From assembly GCA_051208045.1 (NCBI GenBank), contig JBPJFY010000004.1, positions 1 through 64,000 on the forward strand: a stretch of 64,000 nucleotides of DNA, in the 5' to 3' direction. Each line of letters opens with the position of its first letter. Within the stretch, counting starts at the first letter, position 1. The notes beneath the pieces are model-generated. The model saw only the letters and a list, made by a program, of their open reading frames with translations. It ran no database searches and had not been told where the DNA came from. This DNA is from LZORAL124-50-18 sp051208045. Lineage in GTDB: Bacteria; Pseudomonadota; Gammaproteobacteria; Pseudomonadales; Oleiphilaceae. Positions 43,140 to 51,648 of the stretch are shown here, one piece after another. A program made the position numbers and the translations under genes.

Positions 43140-43379
43140 ATGTACAAAGCGTTATTTAACAGCTACGCAACACACTGTGTAAGATTTCTTGTTATTAGCA
43201 TTTTATGTGTCAGCACGAATGCACTGCTAGCGCATGAAATTGAAGCCCAGATAGTGAAAGAGATAGGTTTTACCGCTACGATTCATAAAAATTGCCGTGT
43301 TGTTTACCATGAGCTTGATAAGAACACGTATGTCGTTTGCCAAAAAGACGGTAACCTTAAAGTTCGCACGGTAATCTGA
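43140..43379 (+). CDS. Small exported hypothetical protein
   Basis: The 79-residue protein has a basic N-terminus, a hydrophobic core and a signal peptidase-like site near residue 31 (NALLAHE). The mature part is about 48 residues with two Cys (KNCRVVYHELD, VVCQKDG) that could form a disulfide. I do not recognise a family. The ribosome site is weak. Base composition is AT-rich like the region before it, which hints at transferred DNA. Confidence 0.5.
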   Translation: MYKALFNSYATHCVRFLVISILCVSTNALLAHEIEAQIVKEIGFTATIHKNCRVVYHELDKNTYVVCQKDGNLKVRTVI

Positions 43380-43388
43380 GGCTTTGGC

Positions 43389-43835
43389 TCACATCACCAT
43401 GCATTTATCAAACACGCTTTGGCATTTTGAAACAGCAAAACCCTGTTTTTCATAAAACACATGAGCATCGGCGCGATCCTGTCTGGTTCTTACGCGGAGT
43501 TTTGTGATGTTCTGCGTTTGCACCCAAGCCTCGGTATAACGCAGCAACTGGCTTCCGACACCTTGCCCCCGATGCTTTTGCGCCACAACAAAGCCGCCGA
43601 TTTCAGCAAACGGATCTGACTCTACCAGAAACGCAATGAAAACATGAATCCAGCCAACGACACACCCTTGGTCATTACAGGCAACCAACACCCGGTGATC
43701 ATCCGCCCTCAATAGTCGATCCAGCCTTTTCTTCATCGCAGATACGGTCGAAGGGTAGCCAAGTTCTTTGGCAAGATCCACGATACTGTGCACGTCATCC
43801 CCGGTGGCCTGACGAATAGAAGCCGAGCTGCTCAT
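43389..43835 (-). CDS. GNAT-family N-acetyltransferase
   Basis: The 148-residue protein is a single GNAT domain. The acetyl-CoA loop is seen as VVAQKHRGQGVGSQLL near 84-99 (motif Q/R-x-x-G-x-G/A), followed by FYEKQGFAVSK near 130. The substrate is unknown. It lies 21 bp after the TfoX-like gene on the same strand and may share its transcript. Confidence 0.88.
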   Translation of the reverse strand: MSSSASIRQATGDDVHSIVDLAKELGYPSTVSAMKKRLDRLLRADDHRVLVACNDQGCVVGWIHVFIAFLVESDPFAEIGGFVVAQKHRGQGVGSQLLRYTEAWVQTQNITKLRVRTRQDRADAHVFYEKQGFAVSKCQSVFDKCMVM

Positions 43836-43856
43836 ACGTTACCCTCACAACACCTG

Positions 43857-44135
43857 TTACGGTGCAATGCCCATGTCATCCAATCGCAGCAGTATCTGCA
43901 TTTTTCGCTCACGGGCAATGTGCTGCCAGTGCACGTTTTCCTGCGCGCCAATCATTGCATACAGCATATTCAGGCTCGTACTGGCGTCTTTCTTTTTCAG
44001 CGCAGCATACATTTCAAACGGATCAGTCTGGAGAAAGGTGCTCACACTGTGTATACCAATGGAGGCCAGTTGTGCCTGACTTTTGAGGCCAAGCCCCTTC
44101 AGGCTGGCGAGAGATGATGAGGAATTGGCGCTCAT
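43857..44135 (-). CDS. TfoX C-terminal domain protein
   Basis: The 92-residue protein corresponds to the TfoX/Sxy C-terminal domain only. LKGLGLKSQAQLASIGIHSV (12-31) is a helix-hairpin-helix segment, followed by the helical part that ends RKMQILLRLDD. Full TfoX proteins, which govern competence genes, also carry an N-terminal domain missing here. Stand-alone TfoX_C proteins are known but have no settled role. The ATG follows the DUF2834 stop with no gap. Confidence 0.85.
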   Translation of the reverse strand: MSANSSSSLASLKGLGLKSQAQLASIGIHSVSTFLQTDPFEMYAALKKKDASTSLNMLYAMIGAQENVHWQHIARERKMQILLRLDDMGIAP

Positions 44136-44471
44136 TTAGCTTTTGGAAAGTGCGGTCAGTTGATAACTCCGCACAATCAAATACAGGGCAAATCCCACAA
44201 CCACCCCCGGCACAACACCAAGTACCAGGCAAATCCAGCCGTGCTTCACCGCCAGATTAACGCGTTCATACACCACCCAGATTGCCATCACAACCCAGCA
44301 TAAAATCACATCCGTAGAATATCCGGCAGCAAATGGATTTACGAATCCTGCGGCAAACGCACCAAGGATATCTGGATTTTCAAGCAGTGGTGGAATGACC
44401 ACCACCGCAAATACCGCACAAAAGATAAGAGCAATGAGAGCCACGAGCACTCTGAAGTGATTTTCCGTCAT
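44136..44471 (-). CDS. DUF2834-like small membrane protein
   Basis: The 111-residue protein has three predicted helices (about 7-28, 52-68 and 79-102). The middle region YSTDVILCWVVMAIWVVYE and the end ALYLIVRSYQL match the DUF2834 pattern. The function is unknown. The gene abuts the TfoX_C gene exactly and follows the LuxR-type regulator stop by 17 bp, so regulator, membrane protein, TfoX_C and GNAT may be one transcript. Confidence 0.72.
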   Translation of the reverse strand: MTENHFRVLVALIALIFCAVFAVVVIPPLLENPDILGAFAAGFVNPFAAGYSTDVILCWVVMAIWVVYERVNLAVKHGWICLVLGVVPGVVVGFALYLIVRSYQLTALSKS

Positions 44472-44488
44472 GAAACATCCTTTTTCTT

Positions 44489-45148
44489 TTAATCTACAAC
44501 TTCCAGGTATTGAGTAAACATGGCCGCCTGTGTGCGGTTTTTAATGTCGAGCTTTCTTAAGATTTCAGACACATGCGTTTTTATGGTCGTTTCCTTAATG
44601 CCCAATTCATCCGCAATCTGCTTGTTGAGATACCCTTTCCCGATCATGATAAGCACACGCATTTGCTGTGGTGTCAGTTCCTGGAGCTTATGGATGACGC
44701 TAAGGTCCTCAGGCGAAGGTGGACTGGCCTCCAGCGCCTGCTTTACGGATTCGGGTAACCAATGATTTCCGGCCAGCACGGATTGAATGGCAGCTTGAAT
44801 CCATTCGAAGCGAATTGATTTGGGGATATACGCCATCGCCCCTTCCCGCATGGCGTTGGCGATGGTTCTAAGGTCTTCTGTCGCACTAACGACGGCAACG
44901 CCTATCTGGGGAAATTCCCGACGTATCTGCATTAATCCCAGTAACCCTTCATTGCCGGGCATTTTGAGATCCAGCAGCACCAGGTCGATGTCTTGATTTT
45001 CCCGAAGCAGCTCAAGGGCATCGTTAAAATTATCCGTATGGGAAACGTCGACGTCGTTGCCGGGTTGCTCACTGATAACGTTGATCGCTTCTTCCAAAGC
45101 ACGGCGAAACAGCGGGTGGTCATCAGCGATAAGAATGTGGTAGTGCAT
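44489..45148 (-). CDS. LuxR/NarL-family response regulator, orphan
   Basis: I start at the ATG of 45146-45148, giving 219 residues beginning MHYHILIADDHPLF. The frame is open 13 codons farther but that part is basic and unconserved. The receiver domain has DD at 9-10, the phosphoacceptor Asp in LVLLDLKMPG (near 59) and Lys in YIPKS (near 109). The GerE helix-turn-helix is near 155-215 (LTPQQMRVLIMIGKGYLNKQIA, then ETTIKTHVSEILRKL). No histidine kinase is adjacent. The target genes are unknown. Confidence 0.92.
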   Translation of the reverse strand: MHYHILIADDHPLFRRALEEAINVISEQPGNDVDVSHTDNFNDALELLRENQDIDLVLLDLKMPGNEGLLGLMQIRREFPQIGVAVVSATEDLRTIANAMREGAMAYIPKSIRFEWIQAAIQSVLAGNHWLPESVKQALEASPPSPEDLSVIHKLQELTPQQMRVLIMIGKGYLNKQIADELGIKETTIKTHVSEILRKLDIKNRTQAAMFTQYLEVVD

Positions 45149-45196
45149 GCGGCTCGCTCGTTTGTTTTTTTTCCATCGTAGCGGCATTTTGACAAG

Positions 45197-45235
45197 AACT
45201 CAACGCAAGCCCATGGTTGCGCTGAGTTTTCTTTT
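45197..45235. terminator. Hairpin terminator between nadV and the response regulator
   Basis: AACTCAACGCAA (45197-45208) and TTGCGCTGAGTT (45217-45228) pair with a single mismatch around an 8-nt loop. A T-rich tail follows on the plus strand, and a weaker TTCTTG tail on the minus strand, which is the strand of both neighbouring genes. It probably ends the nadM-nadV transcript. Confidence 0.6.
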
Positions 45236-45241
45236 TCGCCG

Positions 45242-46624
45242 TCAGGCTGCACGGGTTCGAATATCGTCGAACTGCCAGTTGATGAGCAAGGCACCGTTAC
45301 GATATACCGGAAGTAACAGGTTTTCCCGGCCATGTAACTCCCCTTCCCTCACGGTTTCCCATTCACCGCTGTTCGGATTGACGCACACGGCTAACCGGCC
45401 TTTCTTGGAGCGCTTCCCGGAATCCGTGACCGGATCTTTAAACACATCGCGCCACAGTCCTTCCACTTTGGCCGCTGAGGCCTTCATGGCAAACTTGAGC
45501 GTATCCCGATTGACCTTTTGCAGCAATTCTGCCCCCATCCCAAAGGCAATGTTCTCTGCGCTTTGTTTGCGCAGCGCCATCGCTTCCAGTATGGCCTCGA
45601 TGGTTTGCAATGACACACCATCGCCCTGGATCACACGAACACAGTCGGGCAACACGCGATACCCTTTGCTGTTAACCGTGCAGCCAAACACACGGATGAG
45701 TTTTTCAATCGTCTCTGTCACGATGTTGACCGGGTCGCCACTGTCTGGACGAATGACCAGCGTGCCCCCGCTGTTTTCGACCTTTTGCTTCAACTCTTCG
45801 CCCCAGAGGTTATCTATGGCATGCCACAGGTTATAGGAATCGCTCACTACGGCGACGAGTTTTCCCGGCCCGGAAAACTTCTTCAGCATGTTCTCATAAG
45901 CCCGGTTCTCGTCGGCTCTGCCCCACGCTGTGATCGTGCTGTGCTCGGCAGCAGGAATCGAAAATCCAGCCATTGGGCAGTCATAATAGCGCCGTGCTGC
46001 CATAATGCCACTGAGCGTATCGGTACCTGCAAAGTTTACCAGGTGTGCAGCTCCGCCAATGGCGGCGGCTTCTTCACTGGTCGCTCCCCGCGCGCCAAAG
46101 TCATGAAGTTTGAATGGTAAACTTTCACTGGAATCTGACGTTCGTTCCAGATAGCGTCGAATCACCTGTTTGCAGTGCCAGGAAACAGTGGCCACCGTGG
46201 TTGGATACCAAACCGCTCTCAGCAAAGCAGTTTCCAGGTAGCTTGTGAGCCAGGCGCAGTTGGGATCGGTATTTTGAATTTGAACCAATGCATTTTTTAC
46301 GGGCACCACACTCCCTTCCGGTAACGCCTGAATCTCCACCGGCAAATAACCGTTGTGAGTGTTTAAAATATAAGCCCACCCGGCGTCATTAAACGGCAAC
46401 CCGTGACTCGTGAGCACTTCGCGCGCTTCGTCAATATCCGCCTGCGTGATCGGCTGACTTAAATACTCTTTGAGAAACATCTGCAAACCAAAAAACACGG
46501 CCTGTTTGTACTGCCCGCCTCGCGACTCGATATAGCTGGATACATAGGTCGTGCCCGGTGGGTACTGCAGGTAGTGCGATGCTTTGTAGGAGTCTACATT
46601 CAACAATATATTGCGTGTTTTCAT
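45242..46624 (-). CDS. nadV: Nicotinamide phosphoribosyltransferase NadV
   Basis: The 460-residue enzyme joins nicotinamide and PRPP to give NMN, the first step of the two-step NAD salvage route. It matches the NAMPT/NadV family: NVDSYKASHYLQYPPGT at 9-25, HDFGARGATSEEAA near 173, ISIPAAEHS-type SIPAAEHSTITAWG near 217 and VIRPDSGDP near 291-299. GGAGG lies 9 nt before the ATG. The NMN adenylyltransferase gene is 87 bp upstream on the same strand, so NadV and NadM act in sequence. Confidence 0.95.
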   Translation of the reverse strand: MKTRNILLNVDSYKASHYLQYPPGTTYVSSYIESRGGQYKQAVFFGLQMFLKEYLSQPITQADIDEAREVLTSHGLPFNDAGWAYILNTHNGYLPVEIQALPEGSVVPVKNALVQIQNTDPNCAWLTSYLETALLRAVWYPTTVATVSWHCKQVIRRYLERTSDSSESLPFKLHDFGARGATSEEAAAIGGAAHLVNFAGTDTLSGIMAARRYYDCPMAGFSIPAAEHSTITAWGRADENRAYENMLKKFSGPGKLVAVVSDSYNLWHAIDNLWGEELKQKVENSGGTLVIRPDSGDPVNIVTETIEKLIRVFGCTVNSKGYRVLPDCVRVIQGDGVSLQTIEAILEAMALRKQSAENIAFGMGAELLQKVNRDTLKFAMKASAAKVEGLWRDVFKDPVTDSGKRSKKGRLAVCVNPNSGEWETVREGELHGRENLLLPVYRNGALLINWQFDDIRTRAA

Positions 46625-46711
46625 GATGGAAATCCTCCATTATGGGGTGAAACGCCGGGTCTATCCCTGCGCTGTCGTGTTTGGCCGGAACGGGATGACG
46701 GGTTCAGTCAG

Positions 46712-47785
46712 TTACATTCCGAGCATTTCCTGAATGATGAAATAATGATCCTCAAACATGGTTTCCGGTTGAATGTCTGCCAGCGGCACCCAAAGTGCTT
46801 TTCTGGCATCATCACCACCTTTCACTTTGGGCAGGACGCTGCTTGGTGCCAGCTCAATATGGTAAGCATGTGTGATCGTACGGCCACGCGCAGAACGGTG
46901 CGGGTCATCAAACACCGAAGCTTTGCGAATACTGCCTTTCAATACGGGCCCCGGGACTTTTAGCCGCGTTTCCTCGCGCAATTCACGAATGCAGGCATCC
47001 ACGAGCTTTTCTCCGGAATCAACAAACCCACCCGGCAACGCGAGCAATCCCTTTCCCGGGCGCGCCTTGCGCTCTACCAGCAACACATGACCACTCTGCA
47101 CCACAACGGCATCGACCGTCACAAACGTTACCGGATACGGTGCTGCAGACCACGCCTGCTGATAGGATTGAATAAACGCATGTTCTTCACGCACCTGAGT
47201 AAACGCCTCCGTTTGCCGGAAGGTGTGCAGAACCTGTATCGCGCCCTCTGGCAAGTGGGGGGTCAATGTGGATTCGTACTCCCCGTCAATCGCGGTAAAA
47301 AATGCCTCCCTCAACGGTGTCGCGCTCAGTTTGTCGCGATTTTCCACGCCGACCTCTTCCCACTGGGGAAACAGATTGAGGTAGTAGGATGTGTGATCTT
47401 TCTTGTGACCGATTAAGCCAATGCGCGCCTGACGATGCGGCACACCGTGGTACGCCGTAACAAACCCGTTAACGGTGCTCTGTACACTGCGCACCCAGCC
47501 TTCGTCGTTGTAAAGGGCGTCCATCAATGGCGCAACCATCAGGCGTTGGTTGTCTTCTTTGCTCACAGAGGCTCGTATCATCTGTTCGCGTTCCTGCACA
47601 AGCCAGGGATTGCGTAACGTGCGCGGCTGATGCGCGGAACCACACAAAACAATGACATAACGGGATTGAGCCAACCCGGCCTGAATGATCGCCAGATGGC
47701 CGTTGTGAAAGGGCTGAAAACGCCCAATGAAAACAAGAAAATCAAAAGGCTCGGCACCGGCCCGGGATTGATTGGGTAAAGTCAT
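46712..47785 (-). CDS. nadM: Bifunctional NMN adenylyltransferase (NadM-type) / Nudix hydrolase
   Basis: From the ATG at 47783-47785 (GAGGAGC 6 nt upstream) the protein has 357 residues. The N-terminal half is a nucleotidyltransferase with IGRFQPFHNGHL (19-30, HxGH motif) that converts NMN to NAD. The C-terminal half is a Nudix domain with GGFVDSGEKLVDACIRELREE near 240-260, whose acidic catalytic residues are intact; it probably acts on ADP-ribose or related compounds. The longer upstream frame is unconserved. It starts beside a perfect NrtR-type palindrome and is divergent from nrtR. Confidence 0.94.
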   Translation of the reverse strand: MTLPNQSRAGAEPFDFLVFIGRFQPFHNGHLAIIQAGLAQSRYVIVLCGSAHQPRTLRNPWLVQEREQMIRASVSKEDNQRLMVAPLMDALYNDEGWVRSVQSTVNGFVTAYHGVPHRQARIGLIGHKKDHTSYYLNLFPQWEEVGVENRDKLSATPLREAFFTAIDGEYESTLTPHLPEGAIQVLHTFRQTEAFTQVREEHAFIQSYQQAWSAAPYPVTFVTVDAVVVQSGHVLLVERKARPGKGLLALPGGFVDSGEKLVDACIRELREETRLKVPGPVLKGSIRKASVFDDPHRSARGRTITHAYHIELAPSSVLPKVKGGDDARKALWVPLADIQPETMFEDHYFIIQEMLGM

Positions 47786-47884
47786 CAGCAAGCTCCTCGC
47801 TGAAATTGAGTGAAACTGGGTCTGCCCCTGTTCCGTGTGATAAAAAGGTAGTCTACAGTGCGAATGAATCCCATCCGCTGATTG

Positions 47885-47909
47885 ATATAGTGGCATTATG
47901 CCACTATAT
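47885..47909. promoter_or_regulatory. NrtR operator, perfect 25-bp palindrome
   Basis: ATATAGTGGCAT (47885-47896) and ATGCCACTATAT (47898-47909) are exact reverse complements around one base. The site lies between nadM and nrtR, 37 bp before the nrtR start and 99 bp before the nadM start. NrtR regulators are known to bind palindromes in such positions, so control of both genes is very likely. Confidence 0.88.
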
Positions 47910-47946
47910 TGTCAAGAAAGTATTGTGATCATGAGGAAGCACCGGG

Positions 47947-48684
47947 ATGACTGACATTGCCAACGAATCAGACTATCTGAAAAACTACGATCCCAGCCGT
48001 TATACAAAGCCACTGGTCACGGTGGATGTGGTGATTTTTACGCTGATAAAACAGCAGCTCTGTGTGTTGCTCATTGAACGAGACAACCATCCCGCCAAAG
48101 GAAAATCAGCGCTGCCTGGCGGTTTTGTGAAAACCGGTGAAGATGACTCGCTGGAAGCAGCGGCTTATCGAAAGTTGAAAGAGAAGACCGGAATCAGCAG
48201 CCCCTATCTGGAACAATTGGGTACGTTCGGCAATTCCTTACGGGACCCACGAGGCTGGTCTTTAACCGTCGTGTACTTCGCACTGGTCAATGTGGATTCG
48301 GTCCAGTTGCCCGCTTCATCGGCTAATCGCCTGTATTGGCAACCATTACCTGAACTCAACACCCATGCAAATTTGGCCTTTGATCATCAGGAAATCATTC
48401 AGGCCGCGCGTTCGCGTTTACAGGCAAAGGTGCGATACACCAATCTTCCTGTACACCTCATGCCCACACAGTTTACCTTAACCGAGCTGCAATCCGTGTT
48501 TGAAACACTGCTCGGTCGTAAAGTGGAGAAAAAATCCTTCCGACGCCGGGTATTGGAAGCCGGTGTGATTGAAGAAACAGGGCACTACCAAACCGGCCAT
48601 CGGCGCCCTGCAATGTATTATCGTGCGCGCCCCGGTGAAGATCCGCATATTTTTGCGCGCAGTCTGGATGCCGGGCCGGGATAA
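47947..48684 (+). CDS. nrtR: NrtR, Nudix-related repressor of NAD metabolism
   Basis: The 245-residue protein has an N-terminal Nudix-like domain (about 22-150) and a C-terminal winged helix (about 160-235, with LTELQSVFETLLGRKVEKKSF). The Nudix box is degenerate: R75-K-L-K-E79-K80 stands where catalytic enzymes have RELxEE. This fits an ADP-ribose sensor without hydrolase activity. In this family ADP-ribose binding releases DNA. It is divergent from nadM-nadV with the operator between. Confidence 0.95.
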   Translation: MTDIANESDYLKNYDPSRYTKPLVTVDVVIFTLIKQQLCVLLIERDNHPAKGKSALPGGFVKTGEDDSLEAAAYRKLKEKTGISSPYLEQLGTFGNSLRDPRGWSLTVVYFALVNVDSVQLPASSANRLYWQPLPELNTHANLAFDHQEIIQAARSRLQAKVRYTNLPVHLMPTQFTLTELQSVFETLLGRKVEKKSFRRRVLEAGVIEETGHYQTGHRRPAMYYRARPGEDPHIFARSLDAGPG

Positions 48685-48764
48685 TGAGTACCTCCATCCA
48701 AAGTAGGATTAACGAAAACGATAGAATCACGTACATTTTCATCAAACCACAAAAGAATAGAATC

Positions 48765-49529
48765 ATGCCAGACACTGCAATGAACCGACCGGAAAAGATC
48801 TATTTTTATGGCACTTGCCTGATCGACGTACTGTATCCCAGGGCCGGGCTGTCAGCCATTCAGCTCATTGAACGAGAAGGTGTGGAAGTTCTGTTTCCCC
48901 AGGCACAAAGTTGTTGTGGACAGCCACCTTATAATTCAGGCTATCGAGAAGAGGCCCTTGCCGTCGCCAGTGAACAACTGGCGCTTTTTTCTCTGCCTAT
49001 TCCCATCGTTGTCCCGTCCGGCTCCTGTGCCGGCATGATGAAACATCACTATCCCGCACTGTTTAAAAACCACCCCCTTGAACCACTCGCCAACGCGGTG
49101 GCAGAACGCGTTTTTGAATTTTCGGAATTTTTGCATCGCGTGTTGAACGTGTCATTTCAGGATCTGGGCGAGCCGGTCAATGTTGCCCTGCATACGTCCT
49201 GCAGCAGCCGGCGGGAAATGCACGTGACAGAAGATGGTAAAGCGTTGTTAAACCAACTTGCCAACGTGCAATGGGAAGAACCGGTACGCGCGGAAGAATG
49301 CTGCGGATTTGGCGGCACATTTTCGGTGAAGCAGCCGGAAATATCAGCCGCAATGGCGGAAGATAAATGCAGAGCGCTGGCAGAGACCGGGGCGAAAAAT
49401 TTTGTCAGCGGTGACTGTGGCTGCTTGATGAATCTGAACGGTATGTTACAGAAAAAGGCTGCAACGCTGTCCGGCACCCATCTGGCAGAATTTCTCTGGC
49501 AGCGCACCTGTGGAGGAGGGAGATCATGA
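48765..49529 (+). CDS. lutA: L-lactate utilisation (Fe-S) protein LutA/LldE
   Basis: I start at the ATG of 48765 (254 residues). The frame is open from 48684, where an ATG overlaps the nrtR stop, but that extra part is not conserved and may reflect chance. The protein has two CCG repeats (SCCGQPPYNSG near 46 and ECCGFGGTFSVK near 179) that bind an Fe-S or heterodisulfide-type cluster. It is one of three subunits of the LutABC L-lactate oxidase. The stop overlaps lutB by 4 bp. Confidence 0.92.
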   Translation: MPDTAMNRPEKIYFYGTCLIDVLYPRAGLSAIQLIEREGVEVLFPQAQSCCGQPPYNSGYREEALAVASEQLALFSLPIPIVVPSGSCAGMMKHHYPALFKNHPLEPLANAVAERVFEFSEFLHRVLNVSFQDLGEPVNVALHTSCSSRREMHVTEDGKALLNQLANVQWEEPVRAEECCGFGGTFSVKQPEISAAMAEDKCRALAETGAKNFVSGDCGCLMNLNGMLQKKAATLSGTHLAEFLWQRTCGGGRS

Positions 49530-50965
49530 ATCCCCAGTCCTTTCGGGCAAGTGCCACATCAGCGTTAGAAAACAAGCAATTGCGCGACAATTTTCGTGGT
49601 GCAATGGACTTTTTACGCGATAAACGCAAAGCCGTTCTAAACGATGAAGAGGAGTTGTCGCGCTTACGTCAAACGGCACATGCCATTAAAGCGCGGGCGT
49701 TGAGTAAGCTCCCGGAACTGCTGGAGCAACTTGAATCAAATTTGGAAAAGAATGGTATTCAGGTGCATTGGGCAGAAACCCCTGATCAGGCCTGCGCGCT
49801 GATCCATCAAATCATCACTGATAACAATGGCACACGGGTGGTGAAAGGAAAATCCATGGTCAGTGAGGAAATTGAACTGAATCACTACCTGGAAGAGCGC
49901 GGCATTGAGTGCGTGGAAAGTGACATGGGGGAGTATATCGTTCAGCTTGCCAAAGAAACCCCGTCACACATCATCATGCCCGCCATTCATAAAAGTAAAA
50001 ACGAAATTGCCCATTTGTTTGAATCACAGATTCCGAGTACAGAGTACACGGATAATGTCGATGAGTTGATCGGCACAGGCCGGCGCGTTCTGCGAGAAAA
50101 GTTTGAACAGGCCGACATTGGATTATCCGGGGTCAATTTCGCCGTCGCAGAAACCGGTACGCTCTGCCTGGTGGAAAATGAAGGGAATGGACGTATGTGT
50201 ACTACCGTCCCCAAGGTGCATATCGCGGTCACGGGCATTGAAAAGGTGGTCGAGAAACTGTCGGACATTCCTCCGTTGCTCAGCGTACTGACGCGGTCTG
50301 CCACCGGCCAGAAAATCACAACGTATTTCAACATGATCTCCCATCCGCGCCAACCCGGTGAACAGGATGGCCCGGAACAGGTCCATTTGGTGTTACTGGA
50401 TAATGGTCGCAGCCGCATGTACCAGGACAGCGAACTCCAGCAAACGCTGCGATGTATTCGTTGTGGGGCATGTATGAACCATTGCCCGGTTTATAGCCGA
50501 ATTGGCGGGCACGCCTATGGCACCGTGTATCCGGGACCGATTGGACAGGTTGTCGCGCCACAAATGCTGGGCCTGGATAAAAAAGGAGACATGACAGAAG
50601 GCTGCTCCCTGAATGGGGCCTGTGGGGAAGTGTGTCCCGTCGAGATTCCCCTGCCCGACCTGATTCGACGCTTGCGGGAAGAAAAGCATCTGCCCGAGTC
50701 CTACCGAGATCGCAAGCAGGCAGGCGTCACTCATCCCCTTGGCTCAGGGTCACAGCGTACACGCATACAGACGCTGAGCTGGCATGTGTGGCGGATGATT
50801 TATCAGCACCCCATGATTTATCGTGTGTTTTCGTGGTGTGCGACACGTTTACGCCGATTGACACCAACGCGCATGGGCCCCTGGACAGAGCATAGAAAAG
50901 CCCCGATGCCCGCAGAGCAAACCCTCCACGAATTGATGAAGAACCGAAACCGGAGGCCTCAATGA
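49526..50965 (+). CDS. lutB: L-lactate utilisation iron-sulfur protein LutB/LldF
   Basis: The 479-residue protein has an N-terminal LUD domain (about 70-300; KGKSMVSEEIELN near 110) and a ferredoxin-like part with CIRCGACMNHCPVY (near 309-322) and CSLNGACGEVCPVEIP (near 362-377), two [4Fe-4S] sites. With LutA and LutC it oxidises L-lactate to pyruvate. The gene overlaps lutA and lutC by 4 bp each (ATGA), so the three are translationally coupled. GGAGG precedes the start. Confidence 0.94.
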   Translation: MNPQSFRASATSALENKQLRDNFRGAMDFLRDKRKAVLNDEEELSRLRQTAHAIKARALSKLPELLEQLESNLEKNGIQVHWAETPDQACALIHQIITDNNGTRVVKGKSMVSEEIELNHYLEERGIECVESDMGEYIVQLAKETPSHIIMPAIHKSKNEIAHLFESQIPSTEYTDNVDELIGTGRRVLREKFEQADIGLSGVNFAVAETGTLCLVENEGNGRMCTTVPKVHIAVTGIEKVVEKLSDIPPLLSVLTRSATGQKITTYFNMISHPRQPGEQDGPEQVHLVLLDNGRSRMYQDSELQQTLRCIRCGACMNHCPVYSRIGGHAYGTVYPGPIGQVVAPQMLGLDKKGDMTEGCSLNGACGEVCPVEIPLPDLIRRLREEKHLPESYRDRKQAGVTHPLGSGSQRTRIQTLSWHVWRMIYQHPMIYRVFSWCATRLRRLTPTRMGPWTEHRKAPMPAEQTLHELMKNRNRRPQ

Positions 50966-51648
50966 GTTCTATAAACGCTTCAAACACAGCTAAAGCCGCC
51001 ATATTCAACCGGCTTCGCTCTATGCGTTCCAAACCAGATCAATCCACCCCACAACTGGTGTGGCAGCCCCGGAAATGTGAAACAGGTGCAGATCGATTGG
51101 CTCAGCTCAACACTGCACTGGAGGCATCCCATGCGGAGGTCATTTTGACACACGAGGCGGACTGGCAGAGCCATCTTAAAGCGGTTTCCCAACGCGACGC
51201 ACTAACTCACTGGGCCGTGTCTACGCAGCCTTACATCACCGATGCGTTATCGGCATTGGCAACAGAGTTACCGGACGCCACGTGGACAGACTTTCAATCA
51301 GATGGTAGCGGCTCCATCAAATCCAGACTGTTCCATGAAACCGATGCCGCCCTGACGATGGCCAGCGCGGCTTTGGCGGATACGGGCACGCTGGTACTCA
51401 TTCCGGGAGAACAAGAACCACGCAGCTTATCCCTGATCCCGCCGGTACATGTGGTATTGCTGCGCTCGAGCACGATTTACGACAACTATACGGACTGGCT
51501 CAGTGAACAGCCCTGGCCACTTCAGAGCATGCCAACAAACGTTATCCTGGTTTCGGGCCCTTCTAAAACAGCGGATATTCAACAAACATTGGCCTATGGT
51601 GCGCATGGACCGAAAGCACTGATCGTACTGGTACTTCAAGATGTCTGA
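50962..51648 (+). CDS. lutC: L-lactate utilisation LUD-domain protein LutC/LldG
   Basis: The 228-residue protein has the LUD fold. Conserved elements include ALADTGTLVLIPGEQEPRSLSLIPPVHVVLL near 129-159 and ILVSGPSKTADI near 193-204, with GPKALIVLVL at the end. It is the third LutABC subunit. It overlaps lutB by 4 bp and the Dld gene by 8 bp. Confidence 0.92.
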   Translation: MSSINASNTAKAAIFNRLRSMRSKPDQSTPQLVWQPRKCETGADRLAQLNTALEASHAEVILTHEADWQSHLKAVSQRDALTHWAVSTQPYITDALSALATELPDATWTDFQSDGSGSIKSRLFHETDAALTMASAALADTGTLVLIPGEQEPRSLSLIPPVHVVLLRSSTIYDNYTDWLSEQPWPLQSMPTNVILVSGPSKTADIQQTLAYGAHGPKALIVLVLQDV

